A stretch of 19,589 bases of DNA from NCBI GenBank assembly GCA_949127695.1, contig CASBQH010000174.1, positions 1 through 19,589 on the forward strand, in the 5' to 3' direction. This document shows, in pieces, positions 6,868 through 15,939 of the stretch. Source of the DNA: Synechococcales cyanobacterium PMM_0073 (lineage in GTDB: Bacteria > Cyanobacteriota > Cyanobacteriia > Elainellales > Elainellaceae). The number at the start of each line of letters is the position of its first letter. Within the stretch, counting starts at the first letter, position 1. Made by a program: the position numbers and the translations under genes. The notes below the pieces were generated by a model, which searched no databases, was not told the DNA's origin, and saw only the letters and a program-made list of their open reading frames with translations.

Positions 6868-7569
6868 AAAATTCTCCTATGTATTTGCAAAATTGCCTGC
6901 AAAGGCATTCTGAGTTTGAGTTTGTTGAGGCAGCTTTAGCCGTCAAAACGAACAGGCAGTAACAAACAAATCGCGCTACAGGGGAAGTACGCTGACATAC
7001 CTGTCTATTTGCAACTATAGCGGATTAATTACGATTTTTCCAAAAATGATTGAGTGGGGTTTTCCGTACAGCACAAATTCTGCTAATTTCTGCTGCCTTA
7101 ATCTTTGCTTAACGTCAATCTCAGTTCTGCTGCCTAATTACAATTTAGCCAAAATCTGTAAACATATATTGAGATATTGATCTTTATTTTTCTAAGCTCT
7201 CAGATGAACTCACAGGTTGCAAATTTTCTCGTGATAGCGGAAGCTGGCCTGGGCGAAACCCAATTCCAGACTAACACTCAAGCTTAGACAGTATATCAGC
7301 ACCTAAAGCCCTATTGATGGCAGCAATTACCTGAGCATGTCATAAATCCTTGTAATTTACAGGGTTGATTGTTATCTGGTAGATTTAAGTCGCTCGCTGA
7401 TTTGATCCGCTTAGATCGACTCTACTAAATTGATTGAAGTCAATTATTTAGATTGATGATTTTAGTTTTAATTGAGGATAAATTTATGCCCTGTAATTTC
7501 TAAACTTTATGAGAATTACCCTGCGCTTTTCATAAGAATTTCCTGAGAAAAATTTCCCTATAGAAACCT
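6868..7569. other. Long AT-rich intergenic region with divergent promoters
   Basis: This 702-base stretch separates the minus-strand precursor gene from the plus-strand second ABC gene, so it must hold both start regions. It is clearly more AT-rich than the flanking genes. A candidate precursor promoter is listed separately. A small inverted repeat, AATTGA/TCAATT, lies near 7427-7446, and a 10-bp imperfect tandem repeat covers the ABC start codon. A 27-codon open frame at 7203-7286 has no ribosome binding site and is not called. I see no other gene. Confidence 0.6.
7014..7043 (-). promoter_or_regulatory. Candidate sigma-70-type promoter of the multi-unit precursor gene
   Basis: Read on the minus strand, TTGGAA (7043-7038) and TATAGT (7019-7014) form a -35/-10 pair with an 18-base spacer. 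Transcription would start near 7007 and give a leader of about 140 bases before ATG 6867. Both hexamers are close to consensus, but the region is AT-rich and chance matches are possible. Confidence 0.38.
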
Positions 7570-7576
7570 ATGGAAA
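7557..7576. repeat. Imperfect 10-bp tandem repeat covering the start codon of the second ABC gene
   Basis: CCTATAGAAA (7557-7566) and CCTATGGAAA (7567-7576) are back to back with one mismatch. The mismatch makes the second copy contain the ATG start codon at 7570, where the first copy has ATA. No strong ribosome binding site is visible before this start. Confidence 0.6.
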
Positions 7577-10422
7577 CCGAGTCGCTTCGGGCAAATGCAC
7601 CGCTATTGCTGAACCAACCTGATCAGGTTTATCTAATTCAGTCTGGTTCAGTGGCAGTTTTTGCGGTTTCGCTGGCGGCAGGCCGTCCAGTTGGCGAACG
7701 TCATTACCTATTCAGCTGTGCTGCTGGACAGGCGCTCTTTGGCAGCGATGCCCCTGATGCAGGGCTGCTGGCAGTGCCGATTGAGCCTGCTGAGCTTGCC
7801 ATGCAGCCCTTGAGCGCGTTGCCCGCCGCTGAACGCGCTGCTCTGGCAGAGGCTTGGCTGCTGCATCTAAGCCAGATTGACCGCTTGCCCCAGCCCGAAC
7901 CAACGCGCAGCCCTGACATTAGTGAATTTATGTCATTGATGCATGGGCAAGTTTTACAGCCACCCCGCAATCAGATGTTCTGGGTGCAAATCCGGCAGGG
8001 TGAAGCGCGCTGGCTGGGGCTGGAGGCGCTACGACTCACCGCTGAAACTGGGATCTTGCCGATCGCCGGCAGCTGGCTAGTCACCGCTAGCCCAGTCGAG
8101 CTTGAGACTCAGCCCACCGCCGCGCTGGATGCTGCCCAGATGCAGCAGGGGATTCGGCTGCTGCATCGCTGGCTGCTAGAAGCCCTGAGCGTGAGTGCAG
8201 CTGAGGCCGATCAGCTGGCTCAACAGCAGTTCGAGCAGCGGCAGCGGCTCAATCGACAGGCGATGCAGCAGACGTTGCAAAACCTGGCCTCGGTACTGAA
8301 GCCGATCTCGGTGCAGCCGCCCGCGACCCGCGACGAGCTAGACGCGCTGTTGAGCGTGGCTGGAGCTGTGGGTCAGAGGCTGGGCGTGACAATTCGACCG
8401 CCTGCTGATTCCGATCGCGGCGTGGTCATGCGCGATCCGCTAGAGGCAATTGGGCGAGCCTCTAGGCTGCGGCTGCGGCGGGTGCTGCTGCGCCAGGGCT
8501 GGTGGCAGCAAGACTGCGGGGCGCTGATTGCCTATCGCCGCGACAACCATGCTCCGGTGGCGCTGCTGCCGGTTGCTGGCGACCACTATCAGCTGTACGA
8601 CCCGCACCCAGAGCTAAACGCTTCGCCGCGACGGCAAATGGTCACAGCCGCCGTAGCCGCGACGCTAGAGCCACGCGCCTTTATGTTCTATCGGGCGCTG
8701 CCGCACCAGGCGCTGAACGTCTGGGATCTGATGCAGTTTGCGCTGCACGGACGGCGCAGAGATCTGCTGGTGTTTGGGCTGATGGGAATCGGAGTTACGC
8801 TGGTCAGCCTGCTGTTTCCGCTGGCGACTGGGCTGATTATTGATGCAGCGCTGCCTGTGGGCGATCAGACGCTCCTGTGGCAGGTGAGTCTGGGGCTGCT
8901 GTTTGCGGCGTTAGGCTCGGCTGGACTGGAGTTGATTCAAGGGATGGCAGCGATTCGGCTGAATACAATTTCGGAAGCCGAACTGCAAGCCGCAGTCTGG
9001 GATCGACTGCTTCAGCTGAAGCCGACTTTTTTCCGCGACTATGCGATTGGCGACTTAGAATCGCGGGTGTCGGGCATTAGCAAGATCTACCGCAAGCTGA
9101 CTGGCTCGACCATTCAAACCCTGCTCGCCAGCCTGTTTGCCCTGATCAGCTTTGGCCTGATGCTCAGCTATAGCCCGCAGCTAGCTTTGGTGGCGCTGCC
9201 TGTGGCGCTGACGACAGTGCTGTTTACGGTAGTTTCTGGAGTGCTGCTGCTGCGTAAAACCCGGCCTTTGCTAGAGATTGAGGGCGAAATTTTTGGGCTC
9301 CTGGTACAGCTATTAGGGGCAGTGCCAAAGCTGCGGCTGGCCGGCGCAGAAGAACGTGCTTTTGCCACCTGGGGCAAGAAATATACAGCGCGGTTAAAGC
9401 TGGATTTGAGCACGCAGTATATTGAAAACAGCGTCACGATTTTTAACACCGTCATGCCGACAGTGACCGCGCTGCTGCTGTTTTGGCTGCTGGTGCAGCT
9501 GATGCAGAGCGGCAACGGCATTTCGACCGGCACGTTTTTGGCCTTCAGCGCCGCATTTGGCATCTTTATGAGCGGTGTGACCAACCTCAGCAACACGCTG
9601 ATTAACGTCCTAGAAGTCGTGACGCTCTGGCAGCGCTCGCAGCCAATTTTGGCCGCCGAACCAGAAGTTGACCCCGACAAATCTGACCCCGGCAAGCTGA
9701 AAGGCCAGGTGCTGATCGATCGAGTGACCTTTCGTTACCGAACTGACGGGCCCTTGACGCTGGATCAGGTCAGCCTGCGGGCTGATCCAGGCGAGTTTGT
9801 GGCCATTGTTGGGCCCTCTGGCTCCGGCAAATCTACCCTGCTGCGGCTGCTGCTGGGGTTTGACAGTCCGGCGGACGGCACAATTTACTATGACGGCCAA
9901 GATCTAGCCGGAGTGGAAATTACAGCAGTGCGGCGGCAGCTCGGCGTGGTGCTGCAAAATAGCCGGATGAATGCCGGGACGCTGTTTGAGAATATTTCGG
10001 GGAATGCCTTAATTTCGATGACGGATGCCTGGGCAGCGGCTGAAATGGCCGGTCTGTCTGACGATATTCAGGCGCTGCCGATGGGAATGCATACGTTTAT
10101 CAGCGAAGGCGGCACCAATTTTTCGGGCGGACAGCGGCAGCGGCTGATGATTGCGCGGGCGCTAGCGCTGAAGCCGCAGATGCTGCTGTTTGACGAAGCC
10201 ACCAGCGCCCTTGACAACAATACGCAGGCGATTGTCACCGATAGCCTCGATCGCTTAGGCGTGACCCGTATTGTGATTGCCCATCGGCTCAGCACGATTC
10301 GCAGCGCTGACCGCATCTATGTGATCCAGGCGGGGCAGGTAGTTCAGCAAGGCGGATTTGAGGAATTAGTAGCACAGCCCGGACTGTTTAAGCAGATGGC
10401 AGAACGTCAGTTGGCGATGTAG
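7570..10422 (+). CDS. NHLM bacteriocin-system ABC transporter, ATP-binding protein without active peptidase
   Basis: This 950-aa membrane ABC protein is of the second NHLM type, which is normally paired with a peptidase-ABC partner. Residues about 10-75 resemble a degenerate CNB-like roll ([14 protein letters not shown]). Residues about 255-375 resemble a peptidase-like domain without a recognisable Cys-His-Asp triad. Membrane helices run from about 395 to 685. The nucleotide-binding domain spans about 710-945: Walker [10 protein letters not shown] at 748-756, signature FSGGQRQR at 851-858 (F replaces the usual L), Walker [13 protein letters not shown] with D875-E876, and H905. The motor looks intact. 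With the peptidase-ABC protein it may form a heteromeric exporter or a separate step. It is preceded by a 702-base intergenic region, so it is not in a tight operon with the other exporter genes. Confidence 0.93.
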   Translation: METESLRANAPLLLNQPDQVYLIQSGSVAVFAVSLAAGRPVGERHYLFSCAAGQALFGSDAPDAGLLAVPIEPAELAMQPLSALPAAERAALAEAWLLHLSQIDRLPQPEPTRSPDISEFMSLMHGQVLQPPRNQMFWVQIRQGEARWLGLEALRLTAETGILPIAGSWLVTASPVELETQPTAALDAAQMQQGIRLLHRWLLEALSVSAAEADQLAQQQFEQRQRLNRQAMQQTLQNLASVLKPISVQPPATRDELDALLSVAGAVGQRLGVTIRPPADSDRGVVMRDPLEAIGRASRLRLRRVLLRQGWWQQDCGALIAYRRDNHAPVALLPVAGDHYQLYDPHPELNASPRRQMVTAAVAATLEPRAFMFYRALPHQALNVWDLMQFALHGRRRDLLVFGLMGIGVTLVSLLFPLATGLIIDAALPVGDQTLLWQVSLGLLFAALGSAGLELIQGMAAIRLNTISEAELQAAVWDRLLQLKPTFFRDYAIGDLESRVSGISKIYRKLTGSTIQTLLASLFALISFGLMLSYSPQLALVALPVALTTVLFTVVSGVLLLRKTRPLLEIEGEIFGLLVQLLGAVPKLRLAGAEERAFATWGKKYTARLKLDLSTQYIENSVTIFNTVMPTVTALLLFWLLVQLMQSGNGISTGTFLAFSAAFGIFMSGVTNLSNTLINVLEVVTLWQRSQPILAAEPEVDPDKSDPGKLKGQVLIDRVTFRYRTDGPLTLDQVSLRADPGEFVAIVGPSGSGKSTLLRLLLGFDSPADGTIYYDGQDLAGVEITAVRRQLGVVLQNSRMNAGTLFENISGNALISMTDAWAAAEMAGLSDDIQALPMGMHTFISEGGTNFSGGQRQRLMIARALALKPQMLLFDEATSALDNNTQAIVTDSLDRLGVTRIVIAHRLSTIRSADRIYVIQAGQVVQQGGFEELVAQPGLFKQMAERQLAM

Positions 10423-10766
10423 CGGAAAAGCCCCGTATTGGCCATCGTCCATTTCTGGGGATAAATATGGCTGGCGATGTCGTTCTTAGCGTTCTTGGGT
10501 CAATTCTCATCAGAAAATCATTTTTTTCGAGGCCGACCAGGAGAAGATAACTTCAGGTTAAACATTGACCGTAACTCTTCACCGAACGCATCCAGCAGAT
10601 GAAAAGCTTAAACAAGCCTAGCTTAAGACTCGCCAACTACTTGAAGGAATCATTCAAAACGTGTTGATTCAAGAGCAGAATGCCGCTACAGCTCCGTCGC
10701 CGGGATAATGCGGAAGCTGCATTGACTATGCTTAGATCGGAGATGAAATTGAGGCAACTGCTGGTT
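10423..10766. other. Intergenic stretch with a possible decayed small reading frame
   Basis: No confident gene is seen. One plus-strand frame, from TTG 10565 to TAA 10708, reads as protein-like sequence (TVTLHRTHPADEKLKQA, stop at 10619-10621, then LKTRQLLEGIIQNVLIQEQ) interrupted by a single in-frame TAG. It may be the remnant of a small gene, or chance. A weak CCCC/GGGG pairing just after the ABC stop codon is too poor to call a terminator. An upstream in-frame extension of the next gene (ATG 10680 or 10743) overlaps the end of this stretch. Confidence 0.35.
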
Positions 10767-11333
10767 ATGTCTGATACAGCATTATTTATTCCGGTAATTT
10801 TGGGGACAACCCGGCAAGATCGTCAGAGTGAGCGAGTCGCTCAGTTTGTAGTGCAGCAAATTGAGCAGCTTCCTGAGCTAGAGACTGAGCTAATCGATAT
10901 CCAGACGCTAAATATTCCATTTAATGATGAAGGTGAAACAATCAAAGATCCGGGCTTCTCAGCACTGATGCAGCGGGCGGATGGGCTGATCATAGTGGTG
11001 CCAGAATATAATCACGGTTATCCTGGTTCGCTGAAGCATGTACTCGATACCTGTCTCAAGGAATATATCCACAAGGCAGTTGGGCTGTGCGGCGTTTCGG
11101 CTGGCTCGTTTGGCGGAGCGCGAGTGATCCAGAATCTTCTACCTGTGATGCGGGAGCTGGGGTTAGTCACCACCTTTTACGATCTAAATTTCAGCAATGT
11201 TCAGAGTCTATTTAATGATTCAAATCAATTAATTGATCTAGAGACATACCAGCGGCGGCTCAAGCGATTCATGGATGAATTAATTTGGATGTCTAAAACC
11301 TTGCGCGATGGAAGACAATCAGGTAATCATTAA
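10767..11333 (+). CDS. NAD(P)H-dependent FMN reductase-family flavoprotein
   Basis: This predicted 188-aa cytoplasmic flavodoxin-fold protein reduces flavins, quinones or related substrates with NAD(P)H. The phosphate-binding loop is GTTRQDRQSERVAQF near the N-terminus (VILGTTRQDR), and the flavin-stacking motif is VPEYNHGYPGSLKHVLD in the middle; both are hallmarks of the family. Length is normal. The frame is open from ATG 10680, but the segment before ATG 10767 is unlike family N-termini and GAGG lies 12 bases before 10767, so I chose that start; 10743 is an alternative. It precedes egtB by 82 bases and may share its transcript. A role in redox balance with the ergothioneine genes is possible but only positional. 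Confidence 0.85.
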   Translation: MSDTALFIPVILGTTRQDRQSERVAQFVVQQIEQLPELETELIDIQTLNIPFNDEGETIKDPGFSALMQRADGLIIVVPEYNHGYPGSLKHVLDTCLKEYIHKAVGLCGVSAGSFGGARVIQNLLPVMRELGLVTTFYDLNFSNVQSLFNDSNQLIDLETYQRRLKRFMDELIWMSKTLRDGRQSGNH

Positions 11334-11415
11334 ACCAGTATCTTTTACAGTCTAAATTAGAATCTCGCTCGTTCCCTCAATCCACCGCAGAATTCGCCGT
11401 TACTTTCTAAAATCT

Positions 11416-12693
11416 ATGCAATGTTCTACCCTTACGGAGCTTTCCTGTGAGAAATTGAGCTTGGCCGAGCGCTACCGGCAAGTCCGGCAGCTGAGCGAAT
11501 GGATTGCCCAGCCGCTGGCAATCGAAGACTATGTGGTGCAGAGTATGCCCGATGTCAGCCCGCCCAAGTGGCATTTGGCTCACAGCACCTGGTTCTTTGA
11601 GACGTTTTTGCTACTGCCTCATTTACCCAACTATCAGGTCTTTCACCCCCAGTTTGGCTATCTATTTAACTCCTACTACGAAACGATTGGTGCCCGCCAT
11701 CCCCGCGCTCACCGAGGGTTGCTCTCCCGGCCAACGGTCGAAACAATCTACCAATATCGCGCCTATGTCGATGCGGCAATGCAGGAACTCTTGAGCCGGT
11801 TTGGGGGGCAGCTTGCGCCTAGCTTGGCGTCACTTGTAACGCTGGGGCTGCATCACGAGCAGCAGCATCAAGAGCTGTTGCTGACTGACATCAAGCATAT
11901 TTTGGCGCTCAACCCGCTGCGTCCAGCCTATCGGGCTGATTTGCCTGCTGCTCCTGCGCCTATGGTCTCGCAGGAGCAGTGGCTCGACTATGCGGGCGGG
12001 CTGTACCCCATCGGCTACCAGGGTGATGACTTTGCCTTCGACAACGAGCTGCCGCGCCATCCGGTCTATCTACCCGACTACTATTTGGCGGCACGGCTAG
12101 TCACCAACGGTGAATATCTCGAATTTATCCAGGCCGGGGGATATTGCCAAGCTGCTCACTGGCTGGCCGAAGGCTGGGCGACCGTACAGGCTCAGCAGTG
12201 GCAAGCGCCGCTTTACTGGGAGCAAATCGACGGCGACTGGTGGGAGATGACGCTAGCTGGGCTGCGGCCTCTCAATTTGCAAGCCCCTGTTTGCCACGTC
12301 AGCTTTTACGAAGCCAACGCCTATGCCAGCTGGGCAGGTCAGCGGCTGCCGACTGAAGCCGAATGGGAAGTTGCGGCAGCGGCTACAGCAGTCGAGGGCA
12401 ATCTGCTGGGAGCAGGCTATCTGCACCCTGTCCCGGCGACGGGCAAAGCTCGGCCTGATCAGCTCTACGGAGAGGTTTGGGAGTGGACAGAGAGCGCCTA
12501 TTTGCCCTATCCCGGCTTTCAAATTGCAGCGGGAGCAGTCGGTGAGTACAACGGCAAGTTTATGTGCAACCAGATGGTGCTGCGCGGCGGCTCTTGCGTC
12601 ACGCCGCCTCAGCATGTTCGCCCTAGCTACCGTAATTTTTTCCCGGCAGCCACTCGCTGGCAGTTTAGCGGCATTCGCTTAGCCAAGCGTTAG
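11416..12693 (+). CDS. egtB: Ergothioneine biosynthesis sulfoxide synthase EgtB
   Basis: This 425-aa non-haem iron enzyme uses O2 to join hercynine to a thiol donor and form the sulfoxide intermediate of ergothioneine. An N-terminal DinB-like domain covers about 15-165: WHLAHSTWFFE at 52-62 (H56 a probable iron ligand) and LHHEQQHQE at 145-153 (H147 and H151 the probable HxxxH ligands). A C-terminal formylglycine-enzyme-like domain covers about 190-425, with RHPVYLPDYYLA, RLPTEAEWEVAAAA, YGEVWEWTESAY, LRGGSCVTPPQHVRPSYRNF and SGIRLAKR. Length is normal. Whether it takes cysteine or gamma-glutamylcysteine cannot be read here; no egtA, egtC or egtE is in the window, which leans towards a cysteine-type or incomplete local pathway. 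It lies 36 bases before egtD in the same direction, probably one operon. Confidence 0.95.
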   Translation: MQCSTLTELSCEKLSLAERYRQVRQLSEWIAQPLAIEDYVVQSMPDVSPPKWHLAHSTWFFETFLLLPHLPNYQVFHPQFGYLFNSYYETIGARHPRAHRGLLSRPTVETIYQYRAYVDAAMQELLSRFGGQLAPSLASLVTLGLHHEQQHQELLLTDIKHILALNPLRPAYRADLPAAPAPMVSQEQWLDYAGGLYPIGYQGDDFAFDNELPRHPVYLPDYYLAARLVTNGEYLEFIQAGGYCQAAHWLAEGWATVQAQQWQAPLYWEQIDGDWWEMTLAGLRPLNLQAPVCHVSFYEANAYASWAGQRLPTEAEWEVAAAATAVEGNLLGAGYLHPVPATGKARPDQLYGEVWEWTESAYLPYPGFQIAAGAVGEYNGKFMCNQMVLRGGSCVTPPQHVRPSYRNFFPAATRWQFSGIRLAKR

Positions 12694-12729
12694 CCGTATC
12701 CAGATTCATATTAATTTTTTAGGTTATCC

Positions 12730-13707
12730 ATGACAAATTCTCGCCTCCAGTCTACGGTTCAGCTGTATAATCTACATCCGCCATTGGATAATTTTCGTCG
12801 CGAAGTTTTGCAAGGATTGATGCAGTCTCCTAAGTCGATTTCGCCTAAGTTTCTCTACGACAAGCGAGGCGCAGAGCTATTCGATGCCATCTGCGAACTG
12901 GATGAATATTACCTCACCCGCACCGAAATCTCGATTCTGCAAGCTCATGCCCCAGAAATTGCGGCTTACTTGAATCAAAAAGTGCTGCTTGAGTTTGGCA
13001 GCGGCAGCAGTCAAAAGGTGCGGATACTGCTCGATGCTACGCCCGATTTATCCACCTACGTCGCGCTCGATATTTCCAAGCAGCATCTGCAAGAATCCTG
13101 CGAGAATCTGGTTGCAGCCTATCCAAAGCTTAACGCAATCGCAGTCTGCGCTGACTATACGCAGCCGCTAGAACTCCCCAACATTCCGGCCATTCAGCAA
13201 AAAAATCGCGTCGGTTTTTTCCCCGGTTCAACCATTGGCAACCTAGAGCCAGAAGAGGCCGTGCAGTTTCTCAACTCAGCAGCAGATCTGCTGGGAAGCG
13301 GCGGGGGCTTGCTAATTGGGGTCGATTTGCAGAAAAGTGCAGCAATTTTAGAACCAGCCTATGATGATGCTCAAGGTATCTCTGCTGCATTTGCGCTGAA
13401 CCTATTGACGCGAATCAATCGAGAACTAGACGCTGATTTTGATCTAAATCAGTTTAAATATTCTGCAACCTATAACCAGAGCGCTGGGCGGATTGAAATG
13501 TATATTGTCAGTCTGATAGCTCAGACCTTAAGTTTGGATGGCATTGAGATTCAGTTTCAATCAGGCGAACGGCTACGAACCGAATATTCCTACAAGTACA
13601 GCATTCCGCAGTTTCAAGCGCTTGCGGCCTTGGCCGGATTTCGGGCTCAGCAGGTTTGGACTGATCCAGAGAATCTGTTTAGCCTGCACTATTTGCAATT
13701 GAGCTAG
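12730..13707 (+). CDS. egtD: L-histidine N-alpha-methyltransferase EgtD
   Basis: This 325-aa cytoplasmic SAM-dependent enzyme adds three methyl groups to the alpha-amine of histidine to give hercynine, the first ergothioneine step. Family motifs are present in order: SPKFLYDKRGAELFDAIC at 38-55, LDEYYLTRTE at 57-66, the SAM loop LLEFGSGSSQK at 86-96, VALDIS at 111-116, FFPGSTIGNLEP, LLIGVDLQK, then YNQSAGRIEMY and the terminal TEYSYKYS and WTDPENLFSLHYL. Length is typical. ATG 12730 is preceded by TTAGG, a modest ribosome binding site. It follows egtB closely and probably shares its mRNA. The 251 bases after its stop hold no gene I can support, though a palindrome TTAGATCTAA lies at 13916-13925 ahead of the next gene. 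Confidence 0.95.
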   Translation: MTNSRLQSTVQLYNLHPPLDNFRREVLQGLMQSPKSISPKFLYDKRGAELFDAICELDEYYLTRTEISILQAHAPEIAAYLNQKVLLEFGSGSSQKVRILLDATPDLSTYVALDISKQHLQESCENLVAAYPKLNAIAVCADYTQPLELPNIPAIQQKNRVGFFPGSTIGNLEPEEAVQFLNSAADLLGSGGGLLIGVDLQKSAAILEPAYDDAQGISAAFALNLLTRINRELDADFDLNQFKYSATYNQSAGRIEMYIVSLIAQTLSLDGIEIQFQSGERLRTEYSYKYSIPQFQALAALAGFRAQQVWTDPENLFSLHYLQLS

Positions 13708-13958
13708 CGACCAGAAATGAGTCCCGTCTCCTCCAGGCACTTTCTCTTTCCTGCCCCTCGCAGCCTACCATATAGGGTAACAGAAGCTGGAGAGGACGAA
13801 GAGAAACATGGAGAGAAAAAACCAAATTAGACAAGTCCGACAGTGTTTCTCAGTATCCGATAACTCTCATCTGTCAGATTAAGTTTGATTTATTATAGAT
13901 TAGAGCTGAGTGGATTTAGATCTAAGCGTCAACATCAGCATCGTGAGAAAACGCAACT

Positions 13959-15305
13959 ATGTTTGAAGAACTGAATCAAATCAAATCTCCTATTACCCGG
14001 ATGATTATGGCAGGTGCAGCCGCAGGCTCAATTGTCACCTGCGGTGCAGCAGTCGCGCTGGGGATCACGAATGCTAAGCCTGAATCGGCAGCTTACAAAA
14101 CGGCGGTCTATGCAGCTTTGGTAGCCACAGGCGGCGGTGCGCTGGCTGGGCTGGCCGCAAGTGGCAGTAAAGACGAGCGACCTGCACCGCAGGCTGCGGC
14201 TGAATCAAGCATCTGGAGCGATTGGCGCAACTTTGTCGTATTGCGAAAAGTCAAAGAGAGCGAGGAGATTACGTCTTTTTACCTTGCGCCCGAAGATGGC
14301 CAAGCGATCCCCAGCTTTTTACCCGGACAGTTTCTCACCATCAAGCTAGAAATTCCTGGACAGGCCAGGCCAATTATTCGCACCTATTCGCTTTCAGATG
14401 ATCTGTCTGATTCTACAAATCAGCAGTATCGTCTCTCAATCAAGCGAGAGCCAATGCCTGCTGGATCAGATCTGCCACCCGGTGTTGCCTCCAATTTTAT
14501 GCATGATACCGTGCAGGTCGGCACGATCATTCCAGCTAAACCACCCAGCGGCAAATTCTTCATCGATCCGCAGAAAACGCTACCTGCTGTACTAATCAGC
14601 AATGGCGTTGGAATCACGCCGATGATCAGCATGGCCAAAGCTTGCAGTCGGCTCAATCCGAATCGCCTGATCTGGTTTGTGCATGGTGCAAGAGATGGGA
14701 GATTTCACGCCTTTCGAGATGAAGTCTCAGCTATTGCTCAGCAAAACTCAAGTCTACGGGTGCATTTTCGCTATAGCCGCCCCAAGCCTGAAGATGCAAG
14801 CCACTATCACAGCACTGGCTATGTGGATGCTGAGCTAATCGAGCGGCAGATTCGGCCAGAAGTCGCGCAGTCTGGTTCCGCCGAAGCCGAGTATTTTCTC
14901 TGCGGCTCGCCCGCTTTTTTGCAGGCGATGCGGGATGGTTTAAAAGCCGCAGGCATTCCCGACGAGCAGGTATTTTTTGAGTCATTTGGTGGTGCAAAGG
15001 TGGCCAGCTCAATCGCTGAACCTCAGGCTGCTCCCCAGAACGGCACGGGCGCAGAAATCGTCTTCGCAAAATCAGGCCAAACGCTGAATTGGCAGCCCGG
15101 TGACGGCACAATTCTCGAATTTGCCGAAGCTAATGATCTCAATCCCGACTACAGCTGCCGTCAAGGAATCTGCCTCACCTGCATGTGCAATCTAGAAGCT
15201 GGCGAAGTCGAATATCAAACGCCGCCCGTTGGCGAACCAAATGAAGGCGCTGTGTTGATCTGTATCTCTAAACCTAAGTCTTCTAGAGTTGTACTCGATC
15301 TCTAG
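13959..15305 (+). CDS. Membrane-anchored FAD/NAD(P)H reductase with C-terminal [2Fe-2S] ferredoxin domain
   Basis: This 448-aa protein is an electron-transfer reductase. Residues about 15-38 and 47-69 are two glycine/alanine-rich hydrophobic helices, followed by a polar linker. The FAD domain starts at about 89 and has the flavin motif RTYSLSD at 141-147. The NAD(P)H domain follows, with LISNGVGITPM at 212-222 and FLCGSP near 326. The C-terminal plant-type ferredoxin has the CX4CX2C pattern (C400, C405, C408) and a fourth ligand, C435. This layout matches reductases such as hybrid-cluster reductase, phenol hydroxylase reductase and GbcB, but the double membrane anchor is unusual. The terminal oxygenase or acceptor is not visible. 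A DUF2721 gene follows 13 bases later, probably co-transcribed. No sequence motif decides the substrate. Confidence 0.88.
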   Translation: MFEELNQIKSPITRMIMAGAAAGSIVTCGAAVALGITNAKPESAAYKTAVYAALVATGGGALAGLAASGSKDERPAPQAAAESSIWSDWRNFVVLRKVKESEEITSFYLAPEDGQAIPSFLPGQFLTIKLEIPGQARPIIRTYSLSDDLSDSTNQQYRLSIKREPMPAGSDLPPGVASNFMHDTVQVGTIIPAKPPSGKFFIDPQKTLPAVLISNGVGITPMISMAKACSRLNPNRLIWFVHGARDGRFHAFRDEVSAIAQQNSSLRVHFRYSRPKPEDASHYHSTGYVDAELIERQIRPEVAQSGSAEAEYFLCGSPAFLQAMRDGLKAAGIPDEQVFFESFGGAKVASSIAEPQAAPQNGTGAEIVFAKSGQTLNWQPGDGTILEFAEANDLNPDYSCRQGICLTCMCNLEAGEVEYQTPPVGEPNEGAVLICISKPKSSRVVLDL

Positions 15306-15318
15306 GCGAAAAGTGAAT

Positions 15319-15807
15319 ATGAATATTGCAGATGTGATTCAGACGATTCAGTTTATTATTGCACCAGTCGTTCTAGTTACGGCTTGTGCGATTATTCAAG
15401 GCGGCATTTTGGGACGGTTTATGTATGTAGGACAGCGGATTCGCTCGTTGGCCAGCGAACGGTTAGAACTTCTGCATAGAGGTAACATGAATGATGGCTT
15501 TACGATCGAGAGAATGCAAGAAATCGATCGTCAGATCCCCCTACTCAAGCAGCGACATCGCCTGCTGCAAAAAGCGGTCTTAATCATTTATAGCGCCATT
15601 TCAGTCTTTTTGCTCAGCATGTTCGTGATTGCCATCTCGGTAGCTTCAAAACTGCATCTCGTCGCCATGCTAGCGCTGTTCTGTTTTCTGGTTGGCACTT
15701 GGTTGCTGCTGTGCAGCGTTATAGTTGCGGGGCAGGAAGTGCGGATGTCTCACCATGCAATTTGCTACGAGGTGAATCGGATTGCCTCTTTAGACAAGTT
15801 CTTTTAG
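15319..15807 (+). CDS. DUF2721 family membrane protein
   Basis: This 162-aa membrane protein has unknown function. A hydrophobic helix lies at about 10-32 (FIIAPVVLVTACAIIQGGIL), then a conserved-looking polar segment GRFMYVGQRIRSLASERLELL, a charged cytoplasmic loop (ERMQEIDRQIPLLKQRHRLL), and two more helices at about 82-104 and 112-136. This order is typical of DUF2721 proteins, which are common in cyanobacteria. The frame opens at 15289, overlapping the reductase gene, but ATG 15319 matches family N-termini (MNIADVIQTIQF) and lies just past the reductase stop. The ribosome binding site is weak. Its adjacency to the membrane-anchored reductase suggests a shared transcript; a functional link is not shown. 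Confidence 0.85.
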   Translation: MNIADVIQTIQFIIAPVVLVTACAIIQGGILGRFMYVGQRIRSLASERLELLHRGNMNDGFTIERMQEIDRQIPLLKQRHRLLQKAVLIIYSAISVFLLSMFVIAISVASKLHLVAMLALFCFLVGTWLLLCSVIVAGQEVRMSHHAICYEVNRIASLDKFF

Positions 15808-15939
15808 AAATTATGAGTAGGTCTTGTTGAAGGACTGGTCTAGTCGATATCAGAAGTGTCAGAACCTCACAAGAACTGACCTTGTCCTAAAAAAATAGAC
15901 GTTTCCGAAGAGTTGATCATCTAGAAAAACACTCAGCGA

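Noticed and set aside
6541..6939. Long plus-strand open frames (132 and 106 codons) across the multi-unit precursor
   Set aside because: They are antisense shadows kept open because the repeat period is a multiple of three. All base differences between repeat units are synonymous on the minus strand, which also has the strong ribosome binding site and GG motifs.
7203..7286. 27-codon frame ending in NTQA, like the tail of the Nif11-like peptide
   Set aside because: It has no ribosome binding site and no leader-like or GG segment. The four-residue match to IYDNTQA is too short to support homology.
8502..9080. Plus-strand frames of 113 and 67 codons inside the second ABC gene
   Set aside because: They are out-of-frame shadows of GC-rich coding sequence, with no family motifs.
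13916..13925. Palindrome TTAGATCTAA before the reductase gene
   Set aside because: A 10-base palindrome is expected by chance in AT-rich DNA. No second copy or known operator match was seen.
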